56,863 nucleotides of DNA from Candidatus Obscuribacterales bacterium (GCA_019745415.1 JAIETF010000063.1:1-56863), one strand, 5' to 3'; shown: positions 42,464-51,944, counted from the stretch's first letter. Program-made: numbers and translations. The notes: generated from the letters alone by a model not told the origin.

Positions 42464-43813
42464 ATGATTTTTCTCTTGATTCGGTTTTATTGGTGTATTG
42501 TGCTGACAAATGAGTTCCAAGAAACAAAAGAGTTCCTAGAGGTTTTCGAGCTTTCAGAGATTCATAGCGCCGAAGAATGGAACAACTATTTTGAGAAGGC
42601 TGTCGCTTTACTGGCCTGCAATGACTATGATGTGCGCGACTATGCGGTCAATCGCCTACAGAATGCTGTTTGGGCTGAGAATAGTCAAAAGTACAGATCC
42701 GCCGGATTCGAACCCCCGGCTGCGAGTGAACGGTTGGCTCCAATTTTTGCGGCGATTTTGAGTATTGAAGAGCCCGCTCATTTTGTTATGACATTTCTGC
42801 GCTGGGGTAGCTACCAAGACGAGCATAAAGAATTTCTCTCTAGTTGGCTTGGCTCGGCGGATGTAGGTGAGGTTTTAGGCTCCGCTGTGATTTTGGCGTG
42901 CAAGATTATGACCGAGCTTTATGATGCTGATGATTGGAACCAGGCGCGGCTTTTTCTTGAACCGCTTTTTGATCATCAATCTGAATTGGTGAGAGCGGCT
43001 GCAGCGTCCGCTCTTGGCGAAATGTACAATAATGATGCTTTGAATTTGCCCTCGCTTGGCGAGGCTATGCGTATGGCTCGTGACTTTGAGATTGCTCGAC
43101 CTGGTTTTGCCGGACCGTTCATCGGCCCTCTCTTGCTCAATGGGCTAGACCAGGGGCAGTTGGATGATTCGGGCATTAATCTCAGTGATTGGATACTTGA
43201 GATAATTGCAAGGCGAAGCGGACCAGAACCGGAGCTCCCGTTCTATAACGGCATCGATTTTTATGCGCATGAGCATTTGAGCACCGATAGCAAATCGGTG
43301 GCCAAGCTTATTGAATTGGGCGCCGAAGAGACTGCTGCCATGGCTGCCACAGAGGAAGATTTTGTGGTTGAGGGTATGCAACCCTTGCTTGAGCAATTGT
43401 CGTTTTCAAAGAATGATTTTGTTGCGCGCATTTGCGCCTGGCATCTGGCGTATCACTATCGCGTTTTGCCCAAGGCCGCAATAGATAGAGGCTTTGTCAG
43501 CTTGGTGCAGAAAGATGATGTCGAGATTTTCTATGTTTATGATAGACAGTCTCATGGCGACCGTCCTTATGCTGCTACGGTCTATCCGATCGGTCAAGAT
43601 CTCGATGACGGGTCGGCATGGACTTGGGTTGATAAGCTGGTGCCGCCGGCGGTGCGGCCGCCTATGGAAGAAAATGATTTTCCGTACAAGACTCCGCAGA
43701 TTTACCCAGGGCGAGCTGTTTATGTCTATGGACCGTATTTTATTAAGTTCTACGGGGCTGGCGAGAGTTCCAGATGGCAGAAAATATGGGTGAAGTGGCC
43801 TCTGCATATTTAG
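42464..43813 (+). CDS. hypothetical protein with HEAT-like helical repeats
   Basis: 449 aa, start uncertain (ATG 42464 or GTG 42500; neither has a good ribosome binding site). Residues about 30-230 contain paired helices of HEAT/ARM type (CNDYDVRDYAVNRLQNAVW, HQSELVRAAAASALGEMYNND). The C-terminal 100 residues are aromatic and Pro-rich with beta character (PQIYPGRAVYVYGPYFIKFYG). No family recognised. Isolated between a leftward gene and a convergent sulfatase. Confidence 0.65.
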   Translation: MIFLLIRFYWCIVLTNEFQETKEFLEVFELSEIHSAEEWNNYFEKAVALLACNDYDVRDYAVNRLQNAVWAENSQKYRSAGFEPPAASERLAPIFAAILSIEEPAHFVMTFLRWGSYQDEHKEFLSSWLGSADVGEVLGSAVILACKIMTELYDADDWNQARLFLEPLFDHQSELVRAAAASALGEMYNNDALNLPSLGEAMRMARDFEIARPGFAGPFIGPLLLNGLDQGQLDDSGINLSDWILEIIARRSGPEPELPFYNGIDFYAHEHLSTDSKSVAKLIELGAEETAAMAATEEDFVVEGMQPLLEQLSFSKNDFVARICAWHLAYHYRVLPKAAIDRGFVSLVQKDDVEIFYVYDRQSHGDRPYAATVYPIGQDLDDGSAWTWVDKLVPPAVRPPMEENDFPYKTPQIYPGRAVYVYGPYFIKFYGAGESSRWQKIWVKWPLHI

Positions 43814-43883
43814 CAGTAAAGACGAGAGAGACAACCAGAAAGCTGTCTCTCTCTCTCTAGCACTTGGTCGCCGATTTGGCTGA

Positions 43884-46340
43884 TTAGTCTGAAATGGCTT
43901 TTTTCACATGCGCATCGATTTGAGCTTCTTCGTGGGCTCTCTTATCGAGTTGTCCGATTGGCTTTACGTCCACAGTGACTTTCAAAATTTTGCCGTCAAA
44001 CTTGAAAGGAGCCTGGTATTCGCTTGATACCGGTGTGGCTAAATCCATACCGACGTCAGCGCCTTCATCGGCAGAGAACATGCCTAGCTGAGTACGCTCT
44101 ATACGACCTTCGGCGACCTTTTTGTCGTTCACATAGAGAGTGCCCACGCCGCCCTTACCGGCGCCGCCGCCGTCATAAGCAAAGTCAAATTTGACTTTGG
44201 CAGTTCCTTTCGAAATTGCTTCTGTCGCTTGCACTTTGTAGGCTGTCTGCCCGAGGAAGTTGTAGTAGAAGGTCGGCTTACCGTCTTTGAAGTAGAGGCT
44301 CCAACCACCGAATTTACCTGCTTGGGCTATTATCACGCCGTTAGCTTTGTCGCTTTGCAATTCTGTTTCGGCGACGATTGTATAAGAGCGGTTTTTCGTA
44401 CTGATGAAGGTGTTTTCTGTGAGTCCGGTCATTCCTTCATAGAGAGTCTGGCTGCTGCGACCTTCCAGTAGGCTTGGTCTGCCCACTGAGGCGGCGTTCA
44501 TACGCAGAAGAGTTCTGTCATCTATGGGTAGCACATGATATTTTTCTGCTTCTTTCATGAATAGAGCTTGCATTTCCTTCAGCTTTTCTGGATTTTTAGC
44601 TGAAAGATCGTTGGTTAAGCTGAAATCGTTTCTGGTGTCATAGAGTTCCCAGACATCGTTTTCGAGAGTGTGTGCGGCGTCGTATGCCCAGGGCGCACGG
44701 TGCACTGTACCAGCCAGCCAGCCGTCATGATAGATAGCGCGGTTGCCGAAGATTTCAAAATATTGGGTTTTATGCCTTGATTCAGACTTAGGATCGTTGA
44801 AGGTGTAGAGCATGCTTACCCCTTCTATGGGGGTTTGCTCTGTACCGTTCACCGACTTGGGTTCAGGAATGCCTGCGGCCTCTAGAACGGTGGGGGCGAT
44901 GTCTATGACATGGTGAAACTGCGAGCGCAATTCACCTTTTGCTTTGATGCCTTTTGGCCAGTGAATGGCCATACCGTTCATAGTGCCACCATAATTGGAG
45001 GCAACTTGTTTTGTCCAAGTGAAAGGAGTGTCGCCTGCAACTGCCCAACCGGCTGCATAGTGACCGTAAGAATTTGGTCCACCTAGTTCGTCATAGTGCT
45101 TGAGTACATCGCTTACTTTCTCGGGCACGGCATTGAAATAACTCATCTCGTTGTAGAGCCCGTTAAATCCGCCCTCAGCGCTGGCGCCGTTATCACCGGC
45201 GATATAAAAGACCAAGGTGTTGTCCATCTGTCCAAGGTCTTCCACAGCTTTGAGCAGTTTGCCAACATTGTGGTCGGTGAATTCACCATAGGCGGCAAAG
45301 ACTTCCATCTGTCTGGCAAAGAGTTTTTTCTCGTCTGCAGTCAGTTTATCCCAGTCTTTAATACCTGGCGGTTTGGGAGCGAGTTTTGCATCTTGCGGCA
45401 CCACCCCTAGTGCTTTCTGCCTGGCCAGTGTTTCTTCTCGTACTTTGTCCCAGCCTTGATCGAATTTGCCTTTGTATTTGGCTATCCACTCTTTAGGTAC
45501 ATGGTGCGGCGCATGGGTAGCGCCTGGTGCGAAGTACATAAAGAAAGGTTTGTCGGGCGTCAGCGATTTCTCTGCTTTGACCCAGCGGATTGCCTTTTCG
45601 GTCATGTCGTTTACCAGATGGTAATCTTTGTCGCGGGTGGTCTCCACCGGTGTCATGTCTTCGTACAAAGTTGGCGCCCATTGGTTTGCTTCGCCGCCGA
45701 TGAAGCCGTAGAACTTATCGAAACCAGATCGAGTCGGCCAGCGATCAGTGGGTCCACTGGTGCTTACTTCCCAGGCGGCTGTTTCATGGGCCTTTCCATA
45801 AGCTGAGGTGGAATAGCCGTTCAGGCGCAATATTTCAGCCAGCGGTGCTACCGAGTTTGGTCTCTTGCCGGTCTGCCCGGGAAAGCCAGTAGCTAGCTCG
45901 GTGATTGAGCCCATGTTGCAAGTATGGTGATTCCTGCCACTCAAGAGCGCGGCTCTGGTCGGTGAGCACAAGGCTGTTGTGTGGAAACCGTTGAACTTCA
46001 GTCCGTTTCGGGCGATTTTTTCCAGATTGGGCATGTGCACTGGTCCGCCGAAGGCACTAGATTGACCATAACCCATATCGTCGATCAGTACTATCAAGAC
46101 ATTCGGTGCATCGGCCGGTGCCTTCACCGAGAAAAGCTCCGGCAACTTAGCTTTACGTGCGTCCAGTTCGTGTGATTCCACTGGCACGGGTTCTTTGATG
46201 GGCAAAGAAGTGCGGTCCATTTTTTGTTCTTGAGCCGCAATCTGAGATATAGAGATTGTGCTTGCCATAATCAAAGACGAACAAAGGCTAAAGCCTCTGC
46301 GGGCAGCATGGCCGAAGTTGCTGTTTTTCATTATTTTCAC
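43884..46340 (-). CDS. exported arylsulfatase
   Basis: 818 aa. Signal segment GFSLCSSLIMASTISISQIAAQ. The alkaline-phosphatase-fold sulfatase domain begins NVLIVLIDDMGYG (metal Asp87-Asp88) and has the formylglycine motif Cys125-S-P-T-R in ALCSPTRAALLSGRNHH, then GKAHE and APHHVPKEW. The C-terminal 150 residues form a beta-rich, possibly concanavalin-like domain. The Cys must be converted to formylglycine by a maturase not seen here. Close in style to AtsA-like bacterial arylsulfatases. Substrate unknown. Confidence 0.93.
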   Translation of the reverse strand: MKIMKNSNFGHAARRGFSLCSSLIMASTISISQIAAQEQKMDRTSLPIKEPVPVESHELDARKAKLPELFSVKAPADAPNVLIVLIDDMGYGQSSAFGGPVHMPNLEKIARNGLKFNGFHTTALCSPTRAALLSGRNHHTCNMGSITELATGFPGQTGKRPNSVAPLAEILRLNGYSTSAYGKAHETAAWEVSTSGPTDRWPTRSGFDKFYGFIGGEANQWAPTLYEDMTPVETTRDKDYHLVNDMTEKAIRWVKAEKSLTPDKPFFMYFAPGATHAPHHVPKEWIAKYKGKFDQGWDKVREETLARQKALGVVPQDAKLAPKPPGIKDWDKLTADEKKLFARQMEVFAAYGEFTDHNVGKLLKAVEDLGQMDNTLVFYIAGDNGASAEGGFNGLYNEMSYFNAVPEKVSDVLKHYDELGGPNSYGHYAAGWAVAGDTPFTWTKQVASNYGGTMNGMAIHWPKGIKAKGELRSQFHHVIDIAPTVLEAAGIPEPKSVNGTEQTPIEGVSMLYTFNDPKSESRHKTQYFEIFGNRAIYHDGWLAGTVHRAPWAYDAAHTLENDVWELYDTRNDFSLTNDLSAKNPEKLKEMQALFMKEAEKYHVLPIDDRTLLRMNAASVGRPSLLEGRSSQTLYEGMTGLTENTFISTKNRSYTIVAETELQSDKANGVIIAQAGKFGGWSLYFKDGKPTFYYNFLGQTAYKVQATEAISKGTAKVKFDFAYDGGGAGKGGVGTLYVNDKKVAEGRIERTQLGMFSADEGADVGMDLATPVSSEYQAPFKFDGKILKVTVDVKPIGQLDKRAHEEAQIDAHVKKAISD

Positions 46341-46399
46341 TTTCGTTTAGATTGGGATGCGACGACTAGTTAGGGGGTTGTAATTTTTGTCGGCAGGCT

Positions 46400-47641
46400 C
46401 TATCTGCCGCGGCGACCGCCCATGCGACCACCGCCACCTGCAGCGCCACCGCCGAGGCGGCCTCCGCCTTCACCGCCACCAAACCGGCTACCGCCTTCAC
46501 CGCCGCCAAATCGGCTACCGCCTTCACCGCCGCCAAACCGGCTACCACCTTCACCGCCACCGAAACGACCGCCGCCTTCACCTTGGGCTGCGCCGCCGCC
46601 AAAACGACCGCCGCCTTCACCTTGGGCTGCTGCGCCGCCGCCGAAACGACCGCCGCCTTCACCTTGGGCTGCGCCGCCGCCGAAACGACCGCCGCCTTCA
46701 CCTTGGGCTGTGCCGCCGCCAAAGCGGTTGCTGCCTTCACCTTGTTGTCTAACAAAGGGATTTTCGCCACCGCCGCTCTGTTGCCACGATTGAGCCCGCT
46801 CACCTTTGTTTTGCATCTGCGATTGATAATATTGTTGTTGCTGTTGAAAGCGCTGGCTTTGTGCGCCATAGTCGGGCTGCTGCGGAGCATAAGCCGCTTG
46901 TCTGGCTTGCTGATTGCTGGACATGGATTGTTGGCGTTCCTGCTGATTTTGATTTTGGTAGGAAGCAACTTGGCTGGCTTTCTGTTCTTGATTGTAATTG
47001 TGCATGTTATTGGCGGCTGCTACGTTGTTCCAATTAACATCGCCGTTGTCGTTTACGAATACGTTATTGCCGTTATTGTTGTAATAGGGGCGGCCGTTGG
47101 CGCCGTAGTAGAGCGGTGTGCCGTACGGAACATTGTTGTAATACATGCCGCTCATGGCTGACCCGGCCATAGCACCTAGACCTGCGGCAGCGGCTGTAGC
47201 TACTGCGGTACCGGCACCGCTGCCGCCGGAATTATAGTTATTGGTTGTGTTATTTGTTGTCTGCGGCGCGGCATAGGGCATATTCTGCGGCGGGGTTGCT
47301 GTCTGAAACTGGCCGGCGCGCGCTTTCAGTTGTTGCACATAGTTTGTCAGGTCTTCGGTTTGTCCATTTTTGTCTACATACCAGTAGCCGCCATTTTGGC
47401 CCATATAGATTTCAGCCACATTGCTGTTGACGCCGGCGCCAGGTAGCGGCACCAACATGCCTCTGGGGGTCAATACCATCTGCTGCCCATTGGCACCCGG
47501 TTGCACTTGCAGATGAACCACAGATACATTTGGCTGACCTTGTGCTTGACCTTGAGCTTGTGCGGGTTGAACCGCAAGCATTGCCGAGCTCGAGAGCAGA
47601 AGTGAAAGAGCACCTTGGATAAAAAGCGATTTGTAGTTCAT
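46400..47641 (-). CDS. secreted Gly/Arg-rich repeat protein
   Basis: 413 aa from ATG (MNYKSLFIQGALSLLLSSSA), a signal peptide ending in AQPAQA-QGQ. The N-terminal third is Gln/Gly/Pro-rich with YMGQNGGYWYVDKNGQTEDL, the middle Asn/Gln/Tyr-rich, and the end a run of 13-residue AAQGEGGGRFGGG units then 9-residue GEGGSRFGG units and a basic tail (GGRMGGRRGR). Low-complexity, probably surface or matrix protein. An ATG 45 bases upstream would add a poor N-terminus. Confidence 0.75.
   Translation of the reverse strand: MNYKSLFIQGALSLLLSSSAMLAVQPAQAQGQAQGQPNVSVVHLQVQPGANGQQMVLTPRGMLVPLPGAGVNSNVAEIYMGQNGGYWYVDKNGQTEDLTNYVQQLKARAGQFQTATPPQNMPYAAPQTTNNTTNNYNSGGSGAGTAVATAAAAGLGAMAGSAMSGMYYNNVPYGTPLYYGANGRPYYNNNGNNVFVNDNGDVNWNNVAAANNMHNYNQEQKASQVASYQNQNQQERQQSMSSNQQARQAAYAPQQPDYGAQSQRFQQQQQYYQSQMQNKGERAQSWQQSGGGENPFVRQQGEGSNRFGGGTAQGEGGGRFGGGAAQGEGGGRFGGGAAAQGEGGGRFGGGAAQGEGGGRFGGGEGGSRFGGGEGGSRFGGGEGGSRFGGGEGGGRLGGGAAGGGGRMGGRRGR
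46460..46745 (-). repeat. in-frame minisatellite (39-bp and 27-bp units)
   Basis: Encodes the C-terminal repeats of the Gly-rich protein: roughly five 39-bp units and four 27-bp units, all multiples of three. GC-rich with no stop in several frames. Copy number is likely to vary between strains without breaking the frame. Confidence 0.85.
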
Positions 47642-48036
47642 CAGAGGAAAGACCCGTATGGAAAAGTACATCGCAATTGTATCCAATTGATATCTCTATT
47701 GATCGCTCTAGAGGATGAATCGAGGTCGTATTTCATCGCGAATGCCCGGGTTTTAGCTCTCTGTCTGCACTTTGCAACGCTCTGCCTGCTTTAGCATTGC
47801 TTAATGTGTTGCTCTGGTGGAGCTGCTTCGAATTCGAAATTGACTATCAATAAGGTTGCTCAAAATTGCTTCCGGCGGCAACGCCACTACGTACTTAGAG
47901 AGAGTCTTTAATGTCTGTAGTTAGGAAGCACTCTATCGAGGCTCCGGGTGCATTAAGGTTGTGTGCTGCACCGGTATTGTTAGTGGTATCACTAATTGAT
48001 TCAATCTAAAGATTGGCTTGCATGTTTATATAGCAT
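47642..48036. other. intergenic region with one possible 32-codon ORF
   Basis: Promoter region of the Gly-rich protein and tail of the Clp N-domain gene. A rightward ATG at 47911 gives 32 codons to TAA 48009 (MSVVRKHSIEAPGALRLCAA, then a hydrophobic end), but with only AGAGAG as ribosome binding site. Nothing else was seen. Confidence 0.3.
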
Positions 48037-48534
48037 TTAAGTTTTGGCACTTTTGATATTGCAATGCTTTGCTGCACCCAGATTTTGCATGATGGTCGCC
48101 TCAACTGCGTCGCTTTTTTCCTCTCCAAGCCATTTGCAGGATAGATCCTTTTCTAGCTGAAAGAGGGCAAGCAAAAGATGTTCATTGCCTACACCGACCT
48201 GATTATGGTCGGCAGCTAGTTTTTCTGCTCTATCAAAAATGTCGATCGATGCTTTGCTAAAGGGAATTTCTTTGAGTGGAGCTGAATTGCTTTCTGACAG
48301 CAAATCTTGCAGGCTTTCCAGATGTACTTCTGCCAGGTCTGCTTTGATGGCGGTTTCAATCTTTTCCCTACTCATGCCGGCCTGGCAAAGTTGTTGCTTG
48401 ACACTGCTTTGCTCAAGTGCTGCCAGGCTGAGCAAGATATGCTCCGGTTTGGCTTCCACTGTCTTTTGCAAAGAAGCAATTTTTTGTGCAAGAACAATAG
48501 ATTCAAGAGCCGATTTAGTAAATTTCTCGAACAT
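48037..48534 (-). CDS. stand-alone Clp N-terminal repeat protein
   Basis: 165 aa with the two four-helix Clp-N repeats (FEKFTKSALESIVLAQKIA... EHILLSLAAL; SIDIFDRAEKLAADHNQVGVGNEHLLLALFQ) and no AAA domain. It resembles ClpS-independent adaptor or regulatory Clp-N proteins that dock on ClpA/B/C or substrates. Third gene of a tightly spaced leftward operon (15 bases after the RlaP-like gene). Confidence 0.85.
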   Translation of the reverse strand: MFEKFTKSALESIVLAQKIASLQKTVEAKPEHILLSLAALEQSSVKQQLCQAGMSREKIETAIKADLAEVHLESLQDLLSESNSAPLKEIPFSKASIDIFDRAEKLAADHNQVGVGNEHLLLALFQLEKDLSCKWLGEEKSDAVEATIMQNLGAAKHCNIKSAKT

Positions 48535-48549
48535 TTAACTTGTCTCTCC

Positions 48550-49485
48550 TTAAATCATCGCTTGTCTTGCTTTAATTAAAAACTGATTGCACCATTCATA
48601 ATCCGGGCGCTCCGGCAGTTGCGTTCTTTCATGGGCTTGATCTAATTGGCGGTGCAGCTCAAGCCGCCATGCATCAATATCTTCAAAGTTCATTTCACCT
48701 TTGCGAATGGCTAGCAGCTGGTCTCTATTTTTTTCAACCTTTAGAGTTAAATTACCTTTTTCCAGTATCTCAATGCATGAAAGTAAAAGTCTAATCAGAT
48801 GCATGACATGCTTCCACTTTGGTTCGCCGCGATTGCGCAGTTCTTGTTCCAGTTTTCTAAATTGAGACAGTACATAGCCATTGTAAGTCTGGTAGACCAG
48901 TTTAGATAGAAAGCGTTCTCTATTTTCGATCAGTTCTGAGGCGATGGGCGTCATAATCTCGTGCGAAGGCGAATAAAGACATTCGATTACATTTGGATTA
49001 GCCTTGAGCGCCAGCACTAGAAATTTTTGCAGTTCAAAATAGGCTTCTTGATTGTCATTGTTTTCGATTAGTTCCGGTAGCCCCCAGAGCGACCAGTGCA
49101 AGCGCGCCGGTGCTAAGTAGATGCCGCGCATGTCGTGATCAGAGTCTTCAACTTCTAGACCGTAGGCGCGCGAGCCAAAACGGCATTTGTAGATAATGTA
49201 TTGAAAGAGATCTTCATCGCCACTCGGGCGGTCGAAATTTATGCTTTGTACATGTTTTCTTACCGATATTTCTTCTCTGCTCAAGCTTGCCGAGAAACCG
49301 TCGGGAAAGAGAATCTTATACAAGAGCTTTCCGTTTCTCTTATCAGCTCCGACGATTTTGCCTACCGAGCCAGCTCGTTTACAAGCAGTGCCGGCATCGT
49401 CTCTGACCTCGCCAGTGGTGACAACCTGTGTCCCTACCGGTAGTGCCAGTCCTTCCAGTCTGTTAGATTTTGATGCTTCTTTCAT
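48550..49485 (-). CDS. RlaP-like predicted nucleotidyltransferase
   Basis: 311 aa. The nucleotidyltransferase core is YIIYKCRFGSRAYGLEVEDSDHDMRGIYLAP (GSRAYG, then the metal-ligand DSDHD). The C-terminal part (NPNVIECLYSP, HVMHLIRLLLSC) is typical of the COG3541/RlaP family, linked elsewhere to RNA repair. The first 80 residues form an extra SH3-like segment (LALPVGTQVVTTGEVRDDAG, KNGKLLYKILFPDG-like). It lies 12 bases downstream of an unrecognised gene, in one operon. Confidence 0.82.
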   Translation of the reverse strand: MKEASKSNRLEGLALPVGTQVVTTGEVRDDAGTACKRAGSVGKIVGADKRNGKLLYKILFPDGFSASLSREEISVRKHVQSINFDRPSGDEDLFQYIIYKCRFGSRAYGLEVEDSDHDMRGIYLAPARLHWSLWGLPELIENNDNQEAYFELQKFLVLALKANPNVIECLYSPSHEIMTPIASELIENRERFLSKLVYQTYNGYVLSQFRKLEQELRNRGEPKWKHVMHLIRLLLSCIEILEKGNLTLKVEKNRDQLLAIRKGEMNFEDIDAWRLELHRQLDQAHERTQLPERPDYEWCNQFLIKARQAMI

Positions 49486-49497
49486 ATGTCGCGTCGC

Positions 49498-50265
49498 TTA
49501 GAGCCAGCCAAGCGCTTTCAAGTCTTGGACCGGTTCTTCAAACGAGCAAGATCCCACTGAATGAATGAAGTCTTTGCGAGCTGCGGCAATCTCATCTTGA
49601 CTGAGTGAGAGATTTCGCCAGTGGGCTCTATCATCAAAGTGAAAGGCGTTGGCTTCGGTTTCGGCTATGATCGGTTCGATATTTTCTTCGCCCCGCCAGG
49701 CCAAGCAGCTCGCCATCAGTACATTAATAAAGCCGTGCATGGTTGCTTTCTGGGCAGCAGCTTCATAAGTTAGAGGTTGAATCGACCGAATTGGATGGTG
49801 CAGCCCCGCTGTTGCTTTGAAGGGTAGCCTTAGTTTGGCGCAGGCTTTGATAAAGTCGGCAACCATGCGTGGTTCCGGAATTGCCTCGGGCTTAAGGCCG
49901 CCTGTTCTGATCTTGGCATAGTTTCCCGCTGCCTTAACAGTTTCCAGCTTTCCTAAGTCGGTAACTTCGCAATAGACCGGACGACTAGCGCTCAAGATTG
50001 CCGTACTTTCTATAGTCGCAGCTCTTGCTTTGTCGTCTGTTGCAATTACCGACAGGCAACCATCAAACTTGGCTGGGGTGTGCTCCAGTTCTGCGGCACC
50101 TAGCACAAACCAGCGCAACATCCAGGCGTATTGTCCCTGTCTGTATTGCTCGAAATTGCTCAAGGCTTTGTCTAGTTCTAGCTTGGCCGGCGGAAAGAGT
50201 CCGGCATAGTCGATAAAGCCGGTAAGCAGCGCCTTAAGGGCTGGAGAAGTGGCTGTTTCTTTCAT
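49498..50265 (-). CDS. conserved-looking protein of unknown function
   Basis: 255 aa from ATG with GAGG 7 bases upstream; the longer frame to 50403 lacks support. It contains ALLTGFIDYAGLFPPAKLEL and KAALSNFEQYRQG-like opening, then an alpha-beta barrel-like run (AKIRTGG, PFKATAGLHHPIR, HGFINVLMAS). The family appears widespread but I know no function. First gene of the operon with the RlaP-like and Clp-N proteins. Confidence 0.65.
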   Translation of the reverse strand: MKETATSPALKALLTGFIDYAGLFPPAKLELDKALSNFEQYRQGQYAWMLRWFVLGAAELEHTPAKFDGCLSVIATDDKARAATIESTAILSASRPVYCEVTDLGKLETVKAAGNYAKIRTGGLKPEAIPEPRMVADFIKACAKLRLPFKATAGLHHPIRSIQPLTYEAAAQKATMHGFINVLMASCLAWRGEENIEPIIAETEANAFHFDDRAHWRNLSLSQDEIAAARKDFIHSVGSCSFEEPVQDLKALGWL

Positions 50266-50402
50266 TTCAAGCCTCATTATTGAACTAGAGGCTAATTCTA
50301 GCTGATTGGCATATAGACCTGTAATAGTTAATTCGCGATGAAGAAAAGGATTGTTGTCAAGGGGTGTTGTTAGGATAGGTTCATCCCCACTGGAATTGAC
50401 CA

Positions 50403-51005
50403 ATGTTTTCTCTAGATATTTTCTCGATTCTGTTTCTTATCGGTTGCGTGATTGCCTTCTATTTGGACGTCAAGAAAAGGAAGGACATTCAACACATCTA
50501 TAGCTTAGGCTGTCTCTTGGTCGTGGCCGGCCTGATTTGGTTCGCCTATTTAATTAGGCAGTCTTATTCCGATGTAGATCTGTTCCGCGCGGTTTTTCTT
50601 TTCTCAATGGGTATGGTCATCATTTCGTCTTCCGACATTCTTGATCAGCTTAGAGGAAGGTTGCCCATTTTAGGAAGTTGCAGAGCAAACCATAATGACG
50701 ATCTCTTTTCGAATTTGCTCTCTCTGTTCGTCTTTGTTTTTATTTCAATAGCAATGATTAGTCAGTCGCTTGGCACATCGGCTGTCTTGCCTAGTTCCTC
50801 CACAACTTCCTCCACAACTTCCTCCACAACTTCCTCCACAACTTCCTCCCCGACTTCCTGCCCGACTTCCTCAGGCACCAAAAGTCAGCCGGTTGTGGCT
50901 GAGCCCGCCCGAAAGATAGCATCTAAGAATCTTAATGCAGATAGGCATCGCAAGATGCAGAAACGTGTTGATAAGCCTTCCCGCTTAGAGAGAAAGTCCA
51001 TTTAG
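50403..51005 (+). CDS. membrane protein with Thr/Ser repeat tail
   Basis: 200 aa. Four hydrophobic helices in the first 125 residues (FSILFLIGCVIAFYL, SLGCLLVVAGLIWFAYLI, RAVFLFSMGMVIISSS, NLLSLFVFVFISIAMIS), then a repetitive TTSSTTSSTTSS segment coded by a 12-bp microsatellite, then a basic tail (HRKMQKRVDKPSRLERKS). No family recognised. The start overlaps a short leader shared with the divergent gene. Confidence 0.6.
   Translation: MFSLDIFSILFLIGCVIAFYLDVKKRKDIQHIYSLGCLLVVAGLIWFAYLIRQSYSDVDLFRAVFLFSMGMVIISSSDILDQLRGRLPILGSCRANHNDDLFSNLLSLFVFVFISIAMISQSLGTSAVLPSSSTTSSTTSSTTSSTTSSPTSCPTSSGTKSQPVVAEPARKIASKNLNADRHRKMQKRVDKPSRLERKSI
50795..50866 (+). repeat. 12-bp in-frame microsatellite
   Basis: Four exact TTCCTCCACAAC units from 50795 and two degenerate ones (TTCCTCCCCGAC, TTCCTGCCCGAC). 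Because the unit is 12 bp, slippage changes length but not frame. Confidence 0.9.
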
Positions 51006-51074
51006 CGAGATTGATTGCGAACGCAGGTATGAAACTGAACAATTCTATGAAACTTTAGATGCCATTGAAACTAG

Positions 51075-51944
51075 CTACTTCTCAATCGGCCCGTGCAATT
51101 TAGGTGCGGCGTCTTTGAGAGCATCCTCGTCTGTCCAGCTCGAACTCTGGCTTGTCGCCTGTGTCACACTCGCCTTGCTCTCTTGGGCTGTTTCTATTTG
51201 GGCCGGTTCGGCTCCAAGAATGTGTCCGATATTGGCGCCTGTCGAGTCGAGCATTTGACCTTTTTGATCTACAGAAACAGTCATCATGCGTCCCGACATC
51301 GAGAGCGAGCCTTTGGCAAGCGTGGTGGTGTCCTTGTTGACTCGACCGACTAGTTTGCCTGTATCATCAATGATATTGCCTGCACCATCTATGGTGACAG
51401 CAAGGGTGGTTCCCAGTAAGCTGGTCACTCCAGCGGCAGCGGCTCCTGTGGCTGCGGCGGCACCGCCAACTACGGCAACTCCAGCCTTGCCGGTGCCCTT
51501 AACAGCGTCGGCGGTGATGCTTGATGCGGCGCCCACTGTGGCACCGGCCGCTCCGGCACCGGCTCCGACCACATGACCGACAGCCTTGCCGGTGGCTGCG
51601 GCAGCGGCTTCAGCTCCGTGCACAGTGCCTTTAACGACAGCGCCTGTGCCCTTCACCACGGCTTCGCCGCCTTTTACCACCACGGCTCCTGTGTCTTTGA
51701 CCAGAATCTCGCCGCCTTTGGCCGCCCCTTTTACGACGACTTCAGTACCTTTGACAGCGTCCTTCACAAGAATTTCTGCCCCTTTAGCCGTACCTTTCAC
51801 CACCTTTTCAGTGGCTCCGACAACGCTTTTCATTGCGTTTGTGACTGGGTTGTCGGCTTGAGCAGGCGGGACTGAACTTAGGCAGAGAGGCAGCGAAAGC
51901 GCCGCCATAGCTGAGATATTGAAGAGTTTATTGATTAGATTCAT
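51075..51944 (-). CDS. secreted Ala/Gly/Lys-rich repeat protein
   Basis: 289 aa. Signal peptide NISAMAALSLPLCLSSVPPAQA-DNP. Residues 35-130 are imperfect VKGTAKGAEILVKDAVKG-type repeats, alternating Lys and hydrophobics as in amphipathic helices. Later come two copies of a D-x-T-G-x-x-(V/I)-G motif (GNIIDDTGKLVGRV and GQMLDSTGANIGHIL). No enzyme domain. Probably an envelope protein that interacts with membrane or polymer. Confidence 0.7.
   Translation of the reverse strand: MNLINKLFNISAMAALSLPLCLSSVPPAQADNPVTNAMKSVVGATEKVVKGTAKGAEILVKDAVKGTEVVVKGAAKGGEILVKDTGAVVVKGGEAVVKGTGAVVKGTVHGAEAAAAATGKAVGHVVGAGAGAAGATVGAASSITADAVKGTGKAGVAVVGGAAAATGAAAAGVTSLLGTTLAVTIDGAGNIIDDTGKLVGRVNKDTTTLAKGSLSMSGRMMTVSVDQKGQMLDSTGANIGHILGAEPAQIETAQESKASVTQATSQSSSWTDEDALKDAAPKLHGPIEK

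Noticed and set aside
42690..42725. tRNA T-arm-like string GGATTCGAACCCCC on the plus strand, as a possible tRNA or att fragment
   Set aside because: It lies inside a clear protein-coding frame, has no acceptor or anticodon arms, and the stem does not pair.
46366..46968. 200-codon frame with VKAAVVSAAAQP repeats and opposite-strand Pro-rich frame
   Set aside because: Both are by-products of the GC-rich repeat coding the Gly-rich secreted protein; only the latter has a signal peptide and a plausible start.
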